From: Muribaculaceae bacterium
Lineage (GTDB): Bacteria > Bacteroidota > Bacteroidia > Bacteroidales > Muribaculaceae
NCBI GenBank assembly: GCA_017620635.1
Contig: JAGAUV010000070.1
Coordinates: forward strand, 1 to 35,293
Length of the DNA stretch: 35,293 nucleotides
Direction: 5' to 3'
The notes beneath the pieces are model-generated. The model made no database searches. It was not told where the DNA came from and worked only from the letters and a program-made list of their open reading frames with translations. Both the position numbers and the translations under genes were made by a program. Positions 7,272 to 14,544 of the stretch are shown here, in pieces (position 1 is the stretch's first letter; the number at the start of each line of letters is the position of its first letter).

Positions 7272-8870
7272 ATGCCTAATACCTTAAAAAAACTGATACT
7301 TTCATCCGCTGTGGTGTTTTCACTTGCTCCGGCTGTCACAGCCATCGAAAAGCCGACAATGGGATGGAGTTCATGGAACACATTCGCGATCAACATATCC
7401 GATTCCATAATAATGCGTCAGGCCGACGCCCTTATAGAAAAAGGACTCGACAAAGCAGGATATCTCTATATAAACATCGACGACGGATTCTTCGGCGGCC
7501 GCGACAAGGCCGGCCATCTGCTCATCCACCCTACCCGTTTTCCCAACGGCCTCAAGCCTGTAGCCGACCACATACACGACCTCGGACTCAAAGCCGGCAT
7601 CTACAGCGACGCCGGGCACAAGACCTGCGGCTCGATATGGAGCGGCGACACCATAGCCAAAGATGTAGGTCTCTATGGTCATGAGCTCGAGGACTGTGAC
7701 CTGTATTTCAACGACTGCGACTTCGATTTCATCAAAGTAGACTATTGCGGAGCCGACGGCGGCATAGACGGCAACCTCAACTATGAGCCGCGCGACCGCT
7801 ACACAGCCATCCGCAAAGCCATTGACGCCACACGACGCCCTGACGTACGCCTGAATATATGCCGCTGGGCCTTCCCCGGCACATGGGCCAAGGACATCGC
7901 TGTGTCGTGGCGCGTGACAGGCGATATCCGCGCCGAGTGGGAATCGGTACGCAGCATCATCGACGAAAGCCTCTACCTGGCTCCTTATGCCGGCGGCGGT
8001 CACTACAACGACATGGACATGCTCGAGGTCGGACGCGGCATGAGCGACGAGGAAGACCACACGCACTTTGCCATCTGGTGTATCATGTCGTCGCCACTGA
8101 TGATAGGATGCGACATGAGCACTCTTAGCGACAAAAGCCTCGCGCTGCTGAAGAACGAGGAGCTGATAGCTCTAAACCAGGATCCGCTCGGTCTGCAGGC
8201 ACACGTAGCCAAGACCGACGGCAACACATATGTGTTCGTCAAGGATATTATCGAGGAACTCGGCACACAGCGAGCTGTAGCATTCTACAATCCCACCGAC
8301 AGCGAGGCCGAAATGAGCATCGATTTTGCCGACTTACAGCTTGGCGGCAATGTGGAGATGCGCGATGCCTCGGCAAAGAAATCGATAGGCACACACAAGG
8401 GGGCATACAAAGTAAAAGTACCGGCTCACGGCACAAGAGTGTACACCCTGAAAGCCGAGAAACGCCTGCCGCAGACCAAATTCGAGGCTGAAAACGCATA
8501 TCTACATGAGTATCAGGAGCTCTACCAACCCGAATCGGTAGGCTCGGCCTATGTCCGCCGCCAACCCGGCACATCAGGCGGTGCCGTCGTGACCAACATC
8601 GGTTACCGTCCGGCCAACGACCTCGTATGGCGTCAGGTTGTAGTGCCGGCCGAGGGCGACTACGATGTGACTGTAGCTCTGATACCCGAAGGCCGATGCC
8701 AACTCCAGATATCGGCCAACGAGGACCCGTACATACGTTTCAAGTTCGAGGAGAAGAGCGACCCCACCACCGTGACCGCACGCCTGCACCTTAAAAAAGG
8801 CGTAAACTCGATTCGCCTCGCAAGCACAGAAAAAGCACCCGTAATAGACTGCATGACAATAAACCTATAA
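7272..8870 (+). CDS. GH27 alpha-galactosidase with C-terminal carbohydrate-binding-like domain
   Basis: This 532-residue enzyme would release terminal alpha-galactose (or, in some members, alpha-N-acetylgalactosamine) by a retaining mechanism. It has a Sec signal peptide (1-24) and a TIM barrel opening with MGWSSWN (30-36). The likely nucleophile is Asp157 in IKVDYC and the acid/base is Asp218 in RVTGDI. A beta-sandwich follows (about 315-395), then a CBM6/35-like module (about 402-532) beginning FEAENAYL. Location is probably periplasmic or surface. The SGNH esterase follows after 3 nt, suggesting co-transcription and joint action on decorated galactosides. Substrate is inferred from the family only. 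Confidence 0.93.
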   Translation: MPNTLKKLILSSAVVFSLAPAVTAIEKPTMGWSSWNTFAINISDSIIMRQADALIEKGLDKAGYLYINIDDGFFGGRDKAGHLLIHPTRFPNGLKPVADHIHDLGLKAGIYSDAGHKTCGSIWSGDTIAKDVGLYGHELEDCDLYFNDCDFDFIKVDYCGADGGIDGNLNYEPRDRYTAIRKAIDATRRPDVRLNICRWAFPGTWAKDIAVSWRVTGDIRAEWESVRSIIDESLYLAPYAGGGHYNDMDMLEVGRGMSDEEDHTHFAIWCIMSSPLMIGCDMSTLSDKSLALLKNEELIALNQDPLGLQAHVAKTDGNTYVFVKDIIEELGTQRAVAFYNPTDSEAEMSIDFADLQLGGNVEMRDASAKKSIGTHKGAYKVKVPAHGTRVYTLKAEKRLPQTKFEAENAYLHEYQELYQPESVGSAYVRRQPGTSGGAVVTNIGYRPANDLVWRQVVVPAEGDYDVTVALIPEGRCQLQISANEDPYIRFKFEEKSDPTTVTARLHLKKGVNSIRLASTEKAPVIDCMTINL

Positions 8871-8873
8871 CAA

Positions 8874-9566
8874 ATGAAGAATTTAGCCGCAATAATTGTT
8901 ACTATCGCATCAGCACTCACACTGAATGCGCAGGAAGCGATCAACTGGGCGAATTTCGGCCGCTACGCCGCCGAAAACGACACAATCATAGCTCATGCCA
9001 CTTATCCCAAAGTCGTACTGATGGGCAACTCTATTACCGAAGGATGGCCGGTGCAGCGTCCTCAGTTCTTTACCCCCGAGACAGGCATTGTAGGCCGTGG
9101 TATCTCAGGTCAGACATCCTACCAGATGCTGGTGCGCTTCCGCAGCGATGTTGTCGACCTCAAGCCCAAAATCGTGGTCATCAACGCCGGCACCAACGAT
9201 ATCGCCCTCAATTCGGGTGCTTATGACGAAAACCACACTCTGGCCAATATCATCACAATGGCAGAGATAGCTAAGGCTAACGGCATTACACCGGTCCTTT
9301 CTACCGTGCTTCCGGCCGGTGGTTTCAGCTGGCGCCTGGAGGTTACAAATGCCATGGAGCAGATACAGAGCCTCAACGGCCGCATCAAGGAATATGCCGT
9401 AGAAAACGGCATATACTTCGTGGACTACTTCACACCGCTTGTCAATAGCGATCACACCGCCATGAGCCCCGGTTTTGCCAGCGACAATCCCGGTGTACAT
9501 CCTAACGGCGACGGCTACGATGTGATGCAAGTAGTGCTGATGGACGTACTCAAACAACTCAAATAA
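8874..9566 (+). CDS. SGNH/GDSL-family hydrolase (secreted esterase)
   Basis: This 230-residue protein has a signal peptide ending near residue 19 and the SGNH blocks in order: MGNSITEGW with nucleophile Ser53, GRGISGQTS with the oxyanion Gly, NAGTNDI with Asn108, and GVHPNGDGY with His209. The Asp normally three residues before the catalytic His is replaced by Pro; the nearest upstream Asp is Asp204, five residues before the His. Known relatives remove acetyl or acyl groups from sugars or act on lipids. Coupling to the GH27 gene suggests a carbohydrate esterase that exposes galactosides. No strong terminator follows; a weak imperfect hairpin lies at 9573-9600. Confidence 0.88.
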   Translation: MKNLAAIIVTIASALTLNAQEAINWANFGRYAAENDTIIAHATYPKVVLMGNSITEGWPVQRPQFFTPETGIVGRGISGQTSYQMLVRFRSDVVDLKPKIVVINAGTNDIALNSGAYDENHTLANIITMAEIAKANGITPVLSTVLPAGGFSWRLEVTNAMEQIQSLNGRIKEYAVENGIYFVDYFTPLVNSDHTAMSPGFASDNPGVHPNGDGYDVMQVVLMDVLKQLK

Positions 9567-9629
9567 AACGCAGCGAAGCAACTGCAAAGCTTTGCTCCGC
9601 AGAATTTAAGTCTAAAACATCAAAAAAAT

Positions 9630-9660
9630 TTTGCGAAACCAAAAATAGTAGCTAACTTTG
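9630..9660 (+). promoter_or_regulatory. Consensus promoter of tRNA-Pro
   Basis: TTTG (9630-9633), a 19-nt spacer and TAACTTTG (9653-9660) match the Bacteroidota consensus exactly, ending 16 nt before the mature tRNA start. Confidence 0.82.
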
Positions 9661-9676
9661 CAGTCGCTTAGCCAAT

Positions 9677-9749
9677 CGGGGTGTAGCACAGTTGGCAGCG
9701 CGCCACGTTCGGGACGTGGAGGTCGGAAGTTCGAGTCTTCTCACCCCGA
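9677..9749 (+). tRNA. tRNA-Pro (anticodon CGG)
   Basis: The 73-nt cloverleaf has acceptor arms CGGGGTG (9677-9683) and CACCCCG (9742-9748), an anticodon stem CCACG/CGTGG around the loop TTCGGGA with anticodon CGG, and a T-arm containing GTTCGAGTC. The discriminator is A at 9749. The 3' CCA is not encoded and would be added after transcription. It has its own promoter and an intrinsic terminator. Confidence 0.95.
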
Positions 9750-9761
9750 CAAAATTTAAGC

Positions 9762-9796
9762 AAATGGGTTTAACTCGTTGAGTTAAACCCATTTTT
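9762..9796 (+). terminator. Rho-independent terminator of tRNA-Pro
   Basis: A perfect 15-bp stem (9762-9776 with 9780-9794) closes a 3-nt loop; the right arm runs into five T at 9792-9796. It lies 12 nt after the tRNA. Confidence 0.88.
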
Positions 9797-9806
9797 ATAA
9801 ATCAAT

Positions 9807-9825
9807 CGGGACAAAAACGGGACAA
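9807..9825. repeat. Short direct repeat CGGGACAA downstream of tRNA-Pro
   Basis: Two copies of CGGGACAA (9807-9814 and 9818-9825) are spaced 11 nt apart just beyond the tRNA terminator. This is seen in the sequence; whether it is part of an old attachment site or chance is not known. Confidence 0.45.
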
Positions 9826-9875
9826 GCCGTTCTTTCCCACATGTTTTTTCCCTATAAAAAGACCGACAATACAAC

Positions 9876-9907
9876 AAAAAAAAGTCCTCGCCAAAAGAAG
9901 ACGAGGG
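9876..9907 (-). terminator. Terminator-like hairpin after the HicB-like gene
   Basis: On the - strand a short 5-bp GC-rich stem (CCTCG at 9902-9906 and CGAGG at 9886-9890) is followed by a run of T (9876-9883). The stem is short, so the call is moderate. Confidence 0.5.
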
Positions 9908-9939
9908 AGCGTTCAGAGAGAACAATTTTAAAGGGCAGA

Positions 9940-10347
9940 TCAGACAAGCTGTAACTGGCTTAATTCCTGACCAAAAGCGTGTAAAGCAGACTGAATCTTG
10001 GCTGTTGTTTTTGGCGAGGGATTGCGATAGCCGTTGGCATACTGGGAAAGCTGAGCGGCAGATATGCCTGTCAGCTTTGAAAGCCCGGCATAAGTAAGTT
10101 TGCCGGCATAATATAGAAGAAACGAAGGCACATCGTATGCGAAGGAAAAATCAGCCTCGACAAATTCCTTGCCTTCCTCCTCGAATAATTTGCGCATATC
10201 GTTGTAAGCCTGATTCCACTCAGCCATAGCCTCAGCTACCGTAGCCCCTTCTCCAACGAGACCGTATGGCAGATCTGCCTTGTCATCCATATATGATGAA
10301 TATGTACCATCGCTTTCGCGGACAATGTAAACTTTTATTGTATTCAT
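9940..10347 (-). CDS. HicB-like antitoxin with C-terminal helix-turn-helix, no HicA partner
   Basis: This 135-residue protein has an N-terminal HicB-like domain (about 1-55, with the ATVAEAMAEWNQAY segment after a short sheet) and a C-terminal XRE-type helix-turn-helix (about 82-125, LSKLTGISAAQLSQYANG). In HicAB modules HicB neutralises the small RNase HicA and represses its own promoter. No HicA-sized reading frame with a plausible start lies in the flanking 150-200 bases on either side, so this is an orphan. It may act as a stand-alone repressor, or its toxin may have been lost. It has a consensus promoter and a hairpin after the stop, so it is a single-gene unit. Confidence 0.82.
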   Translation of the reverse strand: MNTIKVYIVRESDGTYSSYMDDKADLPYGLVGEGATVAEAMAEWNQAYNDMRKLFEEEGKEFVEADFSFAYDVPSFLLYYAGKLTYAGLSKLTGISAAQLSQYANGYRNPSPKTTAKIQSALHAFGQELSQLQLV

Positions 10348-10364
10348 TAGTTAGATTTACGTTG

Positions 10365-10395
10365 CAAATGTAATGCTATTATTTTTAGTAGCAAA
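10365..10395 (-). promoter_or_regulatory. Consensus promoter of the HicB-like gene
   Basis: On the - strand, TTTG (10392-10395), a 19-nt spacer and TACATTTG (10365-10372) match the consensus exactly. The start would be near 10358, leaving a leader of about 10 nt. Confidence 0.8.
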
Positions 10396-10440
10396 ATATT
10401 TAACTAAATGATATCGACAAAAATGTTATGACATATACGA

Positions 10441-10475
10441 CAATCGCCTGCAAGCTCATAGTTTGCAGGCGATTG
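10441..10475 (-). terminator. Stem-loop after the second GH27 gene
   Basis: A perfect 13-bp stem (10441-10453 with 10463-10475) closes a 9-nt loop, 17 nt past the GH27 stop on the - strand. No long T-run follows, so termination may be weak or the hairpin may only protect the transcript end. Confidence 0.6.
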
Positions 10476-10492
10476 TAATATTATTGTGTCAG

Positions 10493-12718
10493 TTATTTAC
10501 GGGGAGTTACCTTCAGGAGTCTTACGCCGTGACGGGGTATCATCCATTCGGGCTTGCTTGTGTCGAGATCGGTCTGACGCCAAACATCACGCAGGCCGGC
10601 GGCACCGTTTATGCCGAGCGCCTTGTAATATTTGCCGAGGTTGACATTCGTGCCTTCTTCGCCAAGATTGAACAATCCGACAGCAATAGTGCCGTCGCTT
10701 AACGGACGAGCCCATACCTGTATATCGCCGTCTTCTGTTACCAGATCGGCCTGTTTGCCGAGAACGTCCTGGTTGATGGCATTTACCTCATTGTTGCACA
10801 GCAGATTGAGTGTAAAGTCGTCGAGCTGAGAGATATCGCAGCCGATAAGCATGTTGGACGCCAGAAGCGACCACAGCGAGATGTGCGAGTACTGTTCGTT
10901 AGCTGTAAGACGTGAATCGCGGAGATTATCGCTCCAGCCCACTTTGCCTACAACGAGCATATCGGGGTCGTTCCAACCGCCGGGGCCGGCATAGGGAGCG
11001 AGACCTTTCTGGCTCTTGAAACCGATTTCGAGCACAGAGGGCCATGTATCGACGATATCGCCGGTGGTTCGCCAAGAGTTGGCATCGACATCGCGGCCCC
11101 ATTTCCATACATCACGCATGCCATACTGGCAAAGGCTGTAGAAGATATCACGAGGCTGCTCACGAAGATATTTCTCCATATGCAGATAGGGGCGGATATA
11201 CGACGACACTGTCGCACGGTCGCGTTCTTTCACATGCTTGGTATTATAGCCGCACCAGTCATATTTAAGGTAGTCGATACCCCATTCGTTGTAGCTTTCG
11301 GCATCCTGCTGCTCATGGTCGAGAGAGCCGAGATAACCGCCACAGGTAAGGTCGCCGGGCGACGAATAGATACCGAACTTCAGACCGTTGTCGTGCAGCC
11401 AGTCGCCAAGGCCCTTCATGTCGGGGAATTTCTCATTTACCACGATCTTGCCTTCGGGTGTACGCTCGGGAGCTTCCCAGGCGTCATCGATATTGATATA
11501 TGCATAGCCATAGTCGGCAAGGCCTTTGTCGATAAGAGCCTGGGCGCTCGATATCACTCTGTCCTGAGTTACCGACAGGCCCCAACAGTTCCACGAGTTC
11601 CAGCCCATCGGAGGGGTAAGAGCCATCTTATCATCGCCCACATAGAGAGTGAAGTTCTGAGTGGCTTCGCCCTTGGCGTTCTTGGCTTTGACGGTAAAAG
11701 GATACTCGCCTGCCTTTTCGATCTTGCCCGACAGAACGCCGTTTTCAGGATTGAGAAAAAGGCCGGCCGGCAGATCGGTGCTTGAGAATGTCATAGGTTT
11801 CACACCCGACACACCGAAGCGGTAGTGTACAGGCGATCCGGGACGGACACCATATACAGGAACCGTATTGAAACGCGGAGTCTCCGGTGCGGCAGGAGTG
11901 AGAATATACTTGGGCTCATAGACGGTTTTTACCGACTGACCTGTTTTCTTGTCGGTAAATGTGGCTACAAAACAGGTGTTCTCCTTATCGCCCACAGCCA
12001 TTTCGGCAAATACAGGTTTGTTAGGCCGCAGGGTCAGTTTGCGGACAGACGAATCGAATACCTTTCCATCGGCGAGGTCGATAAGCTGAAGGCTCAGATT
12101 ACCCTGGATGTTGACGGGCAGTTTGCACGACAGCTCCACTTTGCTGCCTGGTTTGCCGTCGACTGTCGCGCTCTTGTTTGTCAGCGACACCATATCGGCA
12201 AGGTCGGCTACACGCACCGACACGCCCTGACCGTACATGCCGCCGGGTTGGTTGCCGTTATAGCAGCGTATGGCTATCACATTGTCCTTGCCCCAGCGGA
12301 TAGCCTTGCTGTTCAGAGGCAGGAAGTAGCGGCGAGGAGTGCTCCATGCTGTCGAATAGCCTTCCTTATCGCCGGGGAAGGTACCTGTCTGACCTATTTT
12401 TTCGCCGTTGAGAAAGGTCTCGTCCACATCATCGATAGAGCCGAGATCGAATACTATGTATTCGCCCTTCTTATCATTATTCCCGGGAGTGAAATGTATG
12501 CGATACCAAGCCTCGTGAGTTTCCGGGTCTACACCCTGATGATCCCAGTTGCGCGACATATCGATATTGCGCCACGACGAATCGTCGAACTCGGTCTGTT
12601 TGTATTCAGGTTTGTCACCTATCGTAAACTTTGCATCTCTTGTCTGGAGAAGAGTCTGAGCAAAGCCAAGCGTAGCTGTCAGCAGCACGGCTGTTAAGCT
12701 TAAAAGCTTTCTTTTCAT
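10493..12718 (-). CDS. Multidomain GH27 alpha-galactosidase
   Basis: This 741-residue secreted enzyme has a signal peptide (1-20), an N-terminal jelly-roll resembling GH2 sugar-binding domains (about 25-175), an intermediate beta domain (about 180-275), a putative-Ig/cadherin-like domain (about 280-361, with the LPAGLFLNPENGVLSG motif) and the GH27 barrel from PPMGWNSWNCWG (369-380). Nucleophile is Asp487 in YLKYDWCG and acid/base is Asp554 in RTTGDI. Released sugar is most likely alpha-galactose. The domain order differs from the shorter GH27 at 7272-8870, so the two are not recent duplicates. It is a single-gene unit with promoter and stem-loop, divergent from recJ. Confidence 0.93.
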   Translation of the reverse strand: MKRKLLSLTAVLLTATLGFAQTLLQTRDAKFTIGDKPEYKQTEFDDSSWRNIDMSRNWDHQGVDPETHEAWYRIHFTPGNNDKKGEYIVFDLGSIDDVDETFLNGEKIGQTGTFPGDKEGYSTAWSTPRRYFLPLNSKAIRWGKDNVIAIRCYNGNQPGGMYGQGVSVRVADLADMVSLTNKSATVDGKPGSKVELSCKLPVNIQGNLSLQLIDLADGKVFDSSVRKLTLRPNKPVFAEMAVGDKENTCFVATFTDKKTGQSVKTVYEPKYILTPAAPETPRFNTVPVYGVRPGSPVHYRFGVSGVKPMTFSSTDLPAGLFLNPENGVLSGKIEKAGEYPFTVKAKNAKGEATQNFTLYVGDDKMALTPPMGWNSWNCWGLSVTQDRVISSAQALIDKGLADYGYAYINIDDAWEAPERTPEGKIVVNEKFPDMKGLGDWLHDNGLKFGIYSSPGDLTCGGYLGSLDHEQQDAESYNEWGIDYLKYDWCGYNTKHVKERDRATVSSYIRPYLHMEKYLREQPRDIFYSLCQYGMRDVWKWGRDVDANSWRTTGDIVDTWPSVLEIGFKSQKGLAPYAGPGGWNDPDMLVVGKVGWSDNLRDSRLTANEQYSHISLWSLLASNMLIGCDISQLDDFTLNLLCNNEVNAINQDVLGKQADLVTEDGDIQVWARPLSDGTIAVGLFNLGEEGTNVNLGKYYKALGINGAAGLRDVWRQTDLDTSKPEWMIPRHGVRLLKVTPRK

Positions 12719-12754
12719 GGATTAATTAAATGTTAATGTTAGGTTTTAGAAGCT

Positions 12755-12785
12755 CAAAGTTAATGAATTTTTAGTAATTTTGCAA
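12755..12785 (-). promoter_or_regulatory. Promoter of the second GH27 gene
   Basis: On the - strand, TTGC (12782-12785), a 19-nt spacer and TAACTTTG (12755-12762) fit the consensus. A leader of about 30 nt precedes the ATG at 12718. The site overlaps the recJ -7 box on the other strand. Confidence 0.7.
12775..12782 (+). promoter_or_regulatory. -7 box for recJ-recQ
   Basis: TAATTTTG matches the -7 consensus 28 nt before the recJ ATG. The 19-nt-spaced upstream position reads GCTC, a poor -33 box, so the promoter may be weak or need activation. Confidence 0.45.
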
Positions 12786-12810
12786 TCGAACGACAAAAGA
12801 AGACTATCCG

Positions 12811-14544
12811 ATGACACGAAAATGGAATTACCCGTCGCTATCAAGCGAAGAGCAGCGCCTTGGAGCAGAGCTTGCACGGCGTTATTCCAATTGTACTCCG
12901 GTCGCCGATCTTTTGGTGCAGCGCGGCATTACCACTATCGACGCCGCCGAAAAATTCTTCCATCCCTCGCTACGCGACCTCCACGATCCATTCCTGATGC
13001 CTCAGATGGATATCGCTGTAGAGCGCCTCAACAGAGCCATGGGATCGAAAGAAAAGATCATGGTATACGGCGACTATGATGTCGACGGCACCACCGCCGT
13101 GGCTCTGGTCTACCGTTATCTGCAGAACTTCTACTCCGAGCTCGATTTCTATATCCCTACACGCTACGACGACGGCTACGGCATATCATTACAGAGTATC
13201 GACATGCTTGCCGAGCAGGGCGTGTCGCTCGTGATCATTCTCGACTGCGGCATCAAGGCCATCGACGAGATCAAATATGCCGCCGAGCGAGGAATCGATT
13301 TCATAATATGCGACCACCACATGCCCGACGACGAGTTGCCGCCGGCCGTGGCCATACTCAATCCCAAGCTCGAAGGCTCCACCTACCCCTGTCCCCACCT
13401 GTCGGGATGCGGTGTGGGCTACAAGTTCATGCAGGCATTCTCGATAAGCAACGGCATAGCCACAGCCGAGCTCGAAAGCATGCTCGATCTCGTGGCCGTG
13501 AGCATCGCCGCCGACATAGTGCCTATGATCGACGAGAACAGGGTGCTCGCCTACATGGGTCTGAAGAGACTCAACAGCAACCCCAATATGGGTCTGAGAG
13601 CCATTATCCGTACTTGCGGACTGGGCGGCAAGGAAATAACGATCAACGACGTAGTGTTCAAGATCGGTCCGCGCATCAACGCTTCCGGACGCATGCAGAG
13701 CGGACGTGAGGCTGTAGAGCTGCTTGTCGCACGCGACTCAAAGGAAGCCGCAAGGCGAAGCCTCGAAATCGACCAGTACAACAAAGACCGCAAGGAACTC
13801 GACAAACGCATTACCGAAGAGGCCAACGCCATCCTCGAAGCGCGCGGAGAGATGCACTCGCCCAAAAAGTCGATTGTAATATACAACAAGGACTGGCACA
13901 AAGGAATAATTGGCATCGTGGCGTCACGCCTTACCGAACTCTACTACAAGCCTTCGGTAGTGCTTACCCTTACCAACGGACTTGCCACCGGCTCGTCGCG
14001 CTCGGTGCAGGGTTTCGATATCTACAAAGCCGTGGAGTCGACACGCGATCTGCTCGAAAACTTCGGCGGACACACATACGCCGTCGGTCTTTCGCTGCGA
14101 CAGGAGAACATACCTGAGTTCACACGCCGCTTCGAGGATTATGTATCGGCAAACATACTGCCCGAGCAGATGACGCCGCAGATCGACATTGACGCCTTCC
14201 TGTCGTTTGCCGACATCACTCCCGAGCTGGTATCTATCCTCAAGCTCTTCAACCCCTTCGGCCCCGGCAACCGCAAACCCACATTCTGCACGCGAAGAGT
14301 CAAGGACTTCGGCACGAGCAAACTCGTCGGCCGCAACCTCGAGCATATCAAGCTCGAGCTCGTCGATGACACATCCGGCAGGGTTATCAACGGCATTGCT
14401 TTCAATATGGCATCGTATTTCGAACACATACATGCCGGCGCTACATTCAATATCTGCTACACAATAGAGGAAAACAACCACCAGAACGCCTCTTCGCCCC
14501 TGCAGCTCTTAGTCAAACAAATACGACTGGGCGACGGAATATGA
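12811..14544 (+). CDS. recJ: Single-stranded-DNA-specific exonuclease RecJ
   Basis: RecJ degrades single-stranded DNA 5' to 3' in recombinational repair and mismatch repair. This 577-residue protein has the DHH-family metal motifs: GDYDVDGTTA (residues 87-96), ILDCGIKA (143-150) and DHH (168-170). The DHHA1 region includes SGRMQSGREA in the middle and the ATGSSRSVQGFDI segment, followed by a C-terminal OB domain. Length is normal for the family. Its stop overlaps the recQ start as ATGA, so the helicase and the nuclease that acts on its unwound strands are made from one message. Confidence 0.96.
   Translation: MTRKWNYPSLSSEEQRLGAELARRYSNCTPVADLLVQRGITTIDAAEKFFHPSLRDLHDPFLMPQMDIAVERLNRAMGSKEKIMVYGDYDVDGTTAVALVYRYLQNFYSELDFYIPTRYDDGYGISLQSIDMLAEQGVSLVIILDCGIKAIDEIKYAAERGIDFIICDHHMPDDELPPAVAILNPKLEGSTYPCPHLSGCGVGYKFMQAFSISNGIATAELESMLDLVAVSIAADIVPMIDENRVLAYMGLKRLNSNPNMGLRAIIRTCGLGGKEITINDVVFKIGPRINASGRMQSGREAVELLVARDSKEAARRSLEIDQYNKDRKELDKRITEEANAILEARGEMHSPKKSIVIYNKDWHKGIIGIVASRLTELYYKPSVVLTLTNGLATGSSRSVQGFDIYKAVESTRDLLENFGGHTYAVGLSLRQENIPEFTRRFEDYVSANILPEQMTPQIDIDAFLSFADITPELVSILKLFNPFGPGNRKPTFCTRRVKDFGTSKLVGRNLEHIKLELVDDTSGRVINGIAFNMASYFEHIHAGATFNICYTIEENNHQNASSPLQLLVKQIRLGDGI

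Noticed and set aside
9797-9939. hicA gene downstream of the HicB-like gene
   Set aside because: The stretch is too short and broken by stops for a 60-residue toxin, and no start with the HicA pattern is present.
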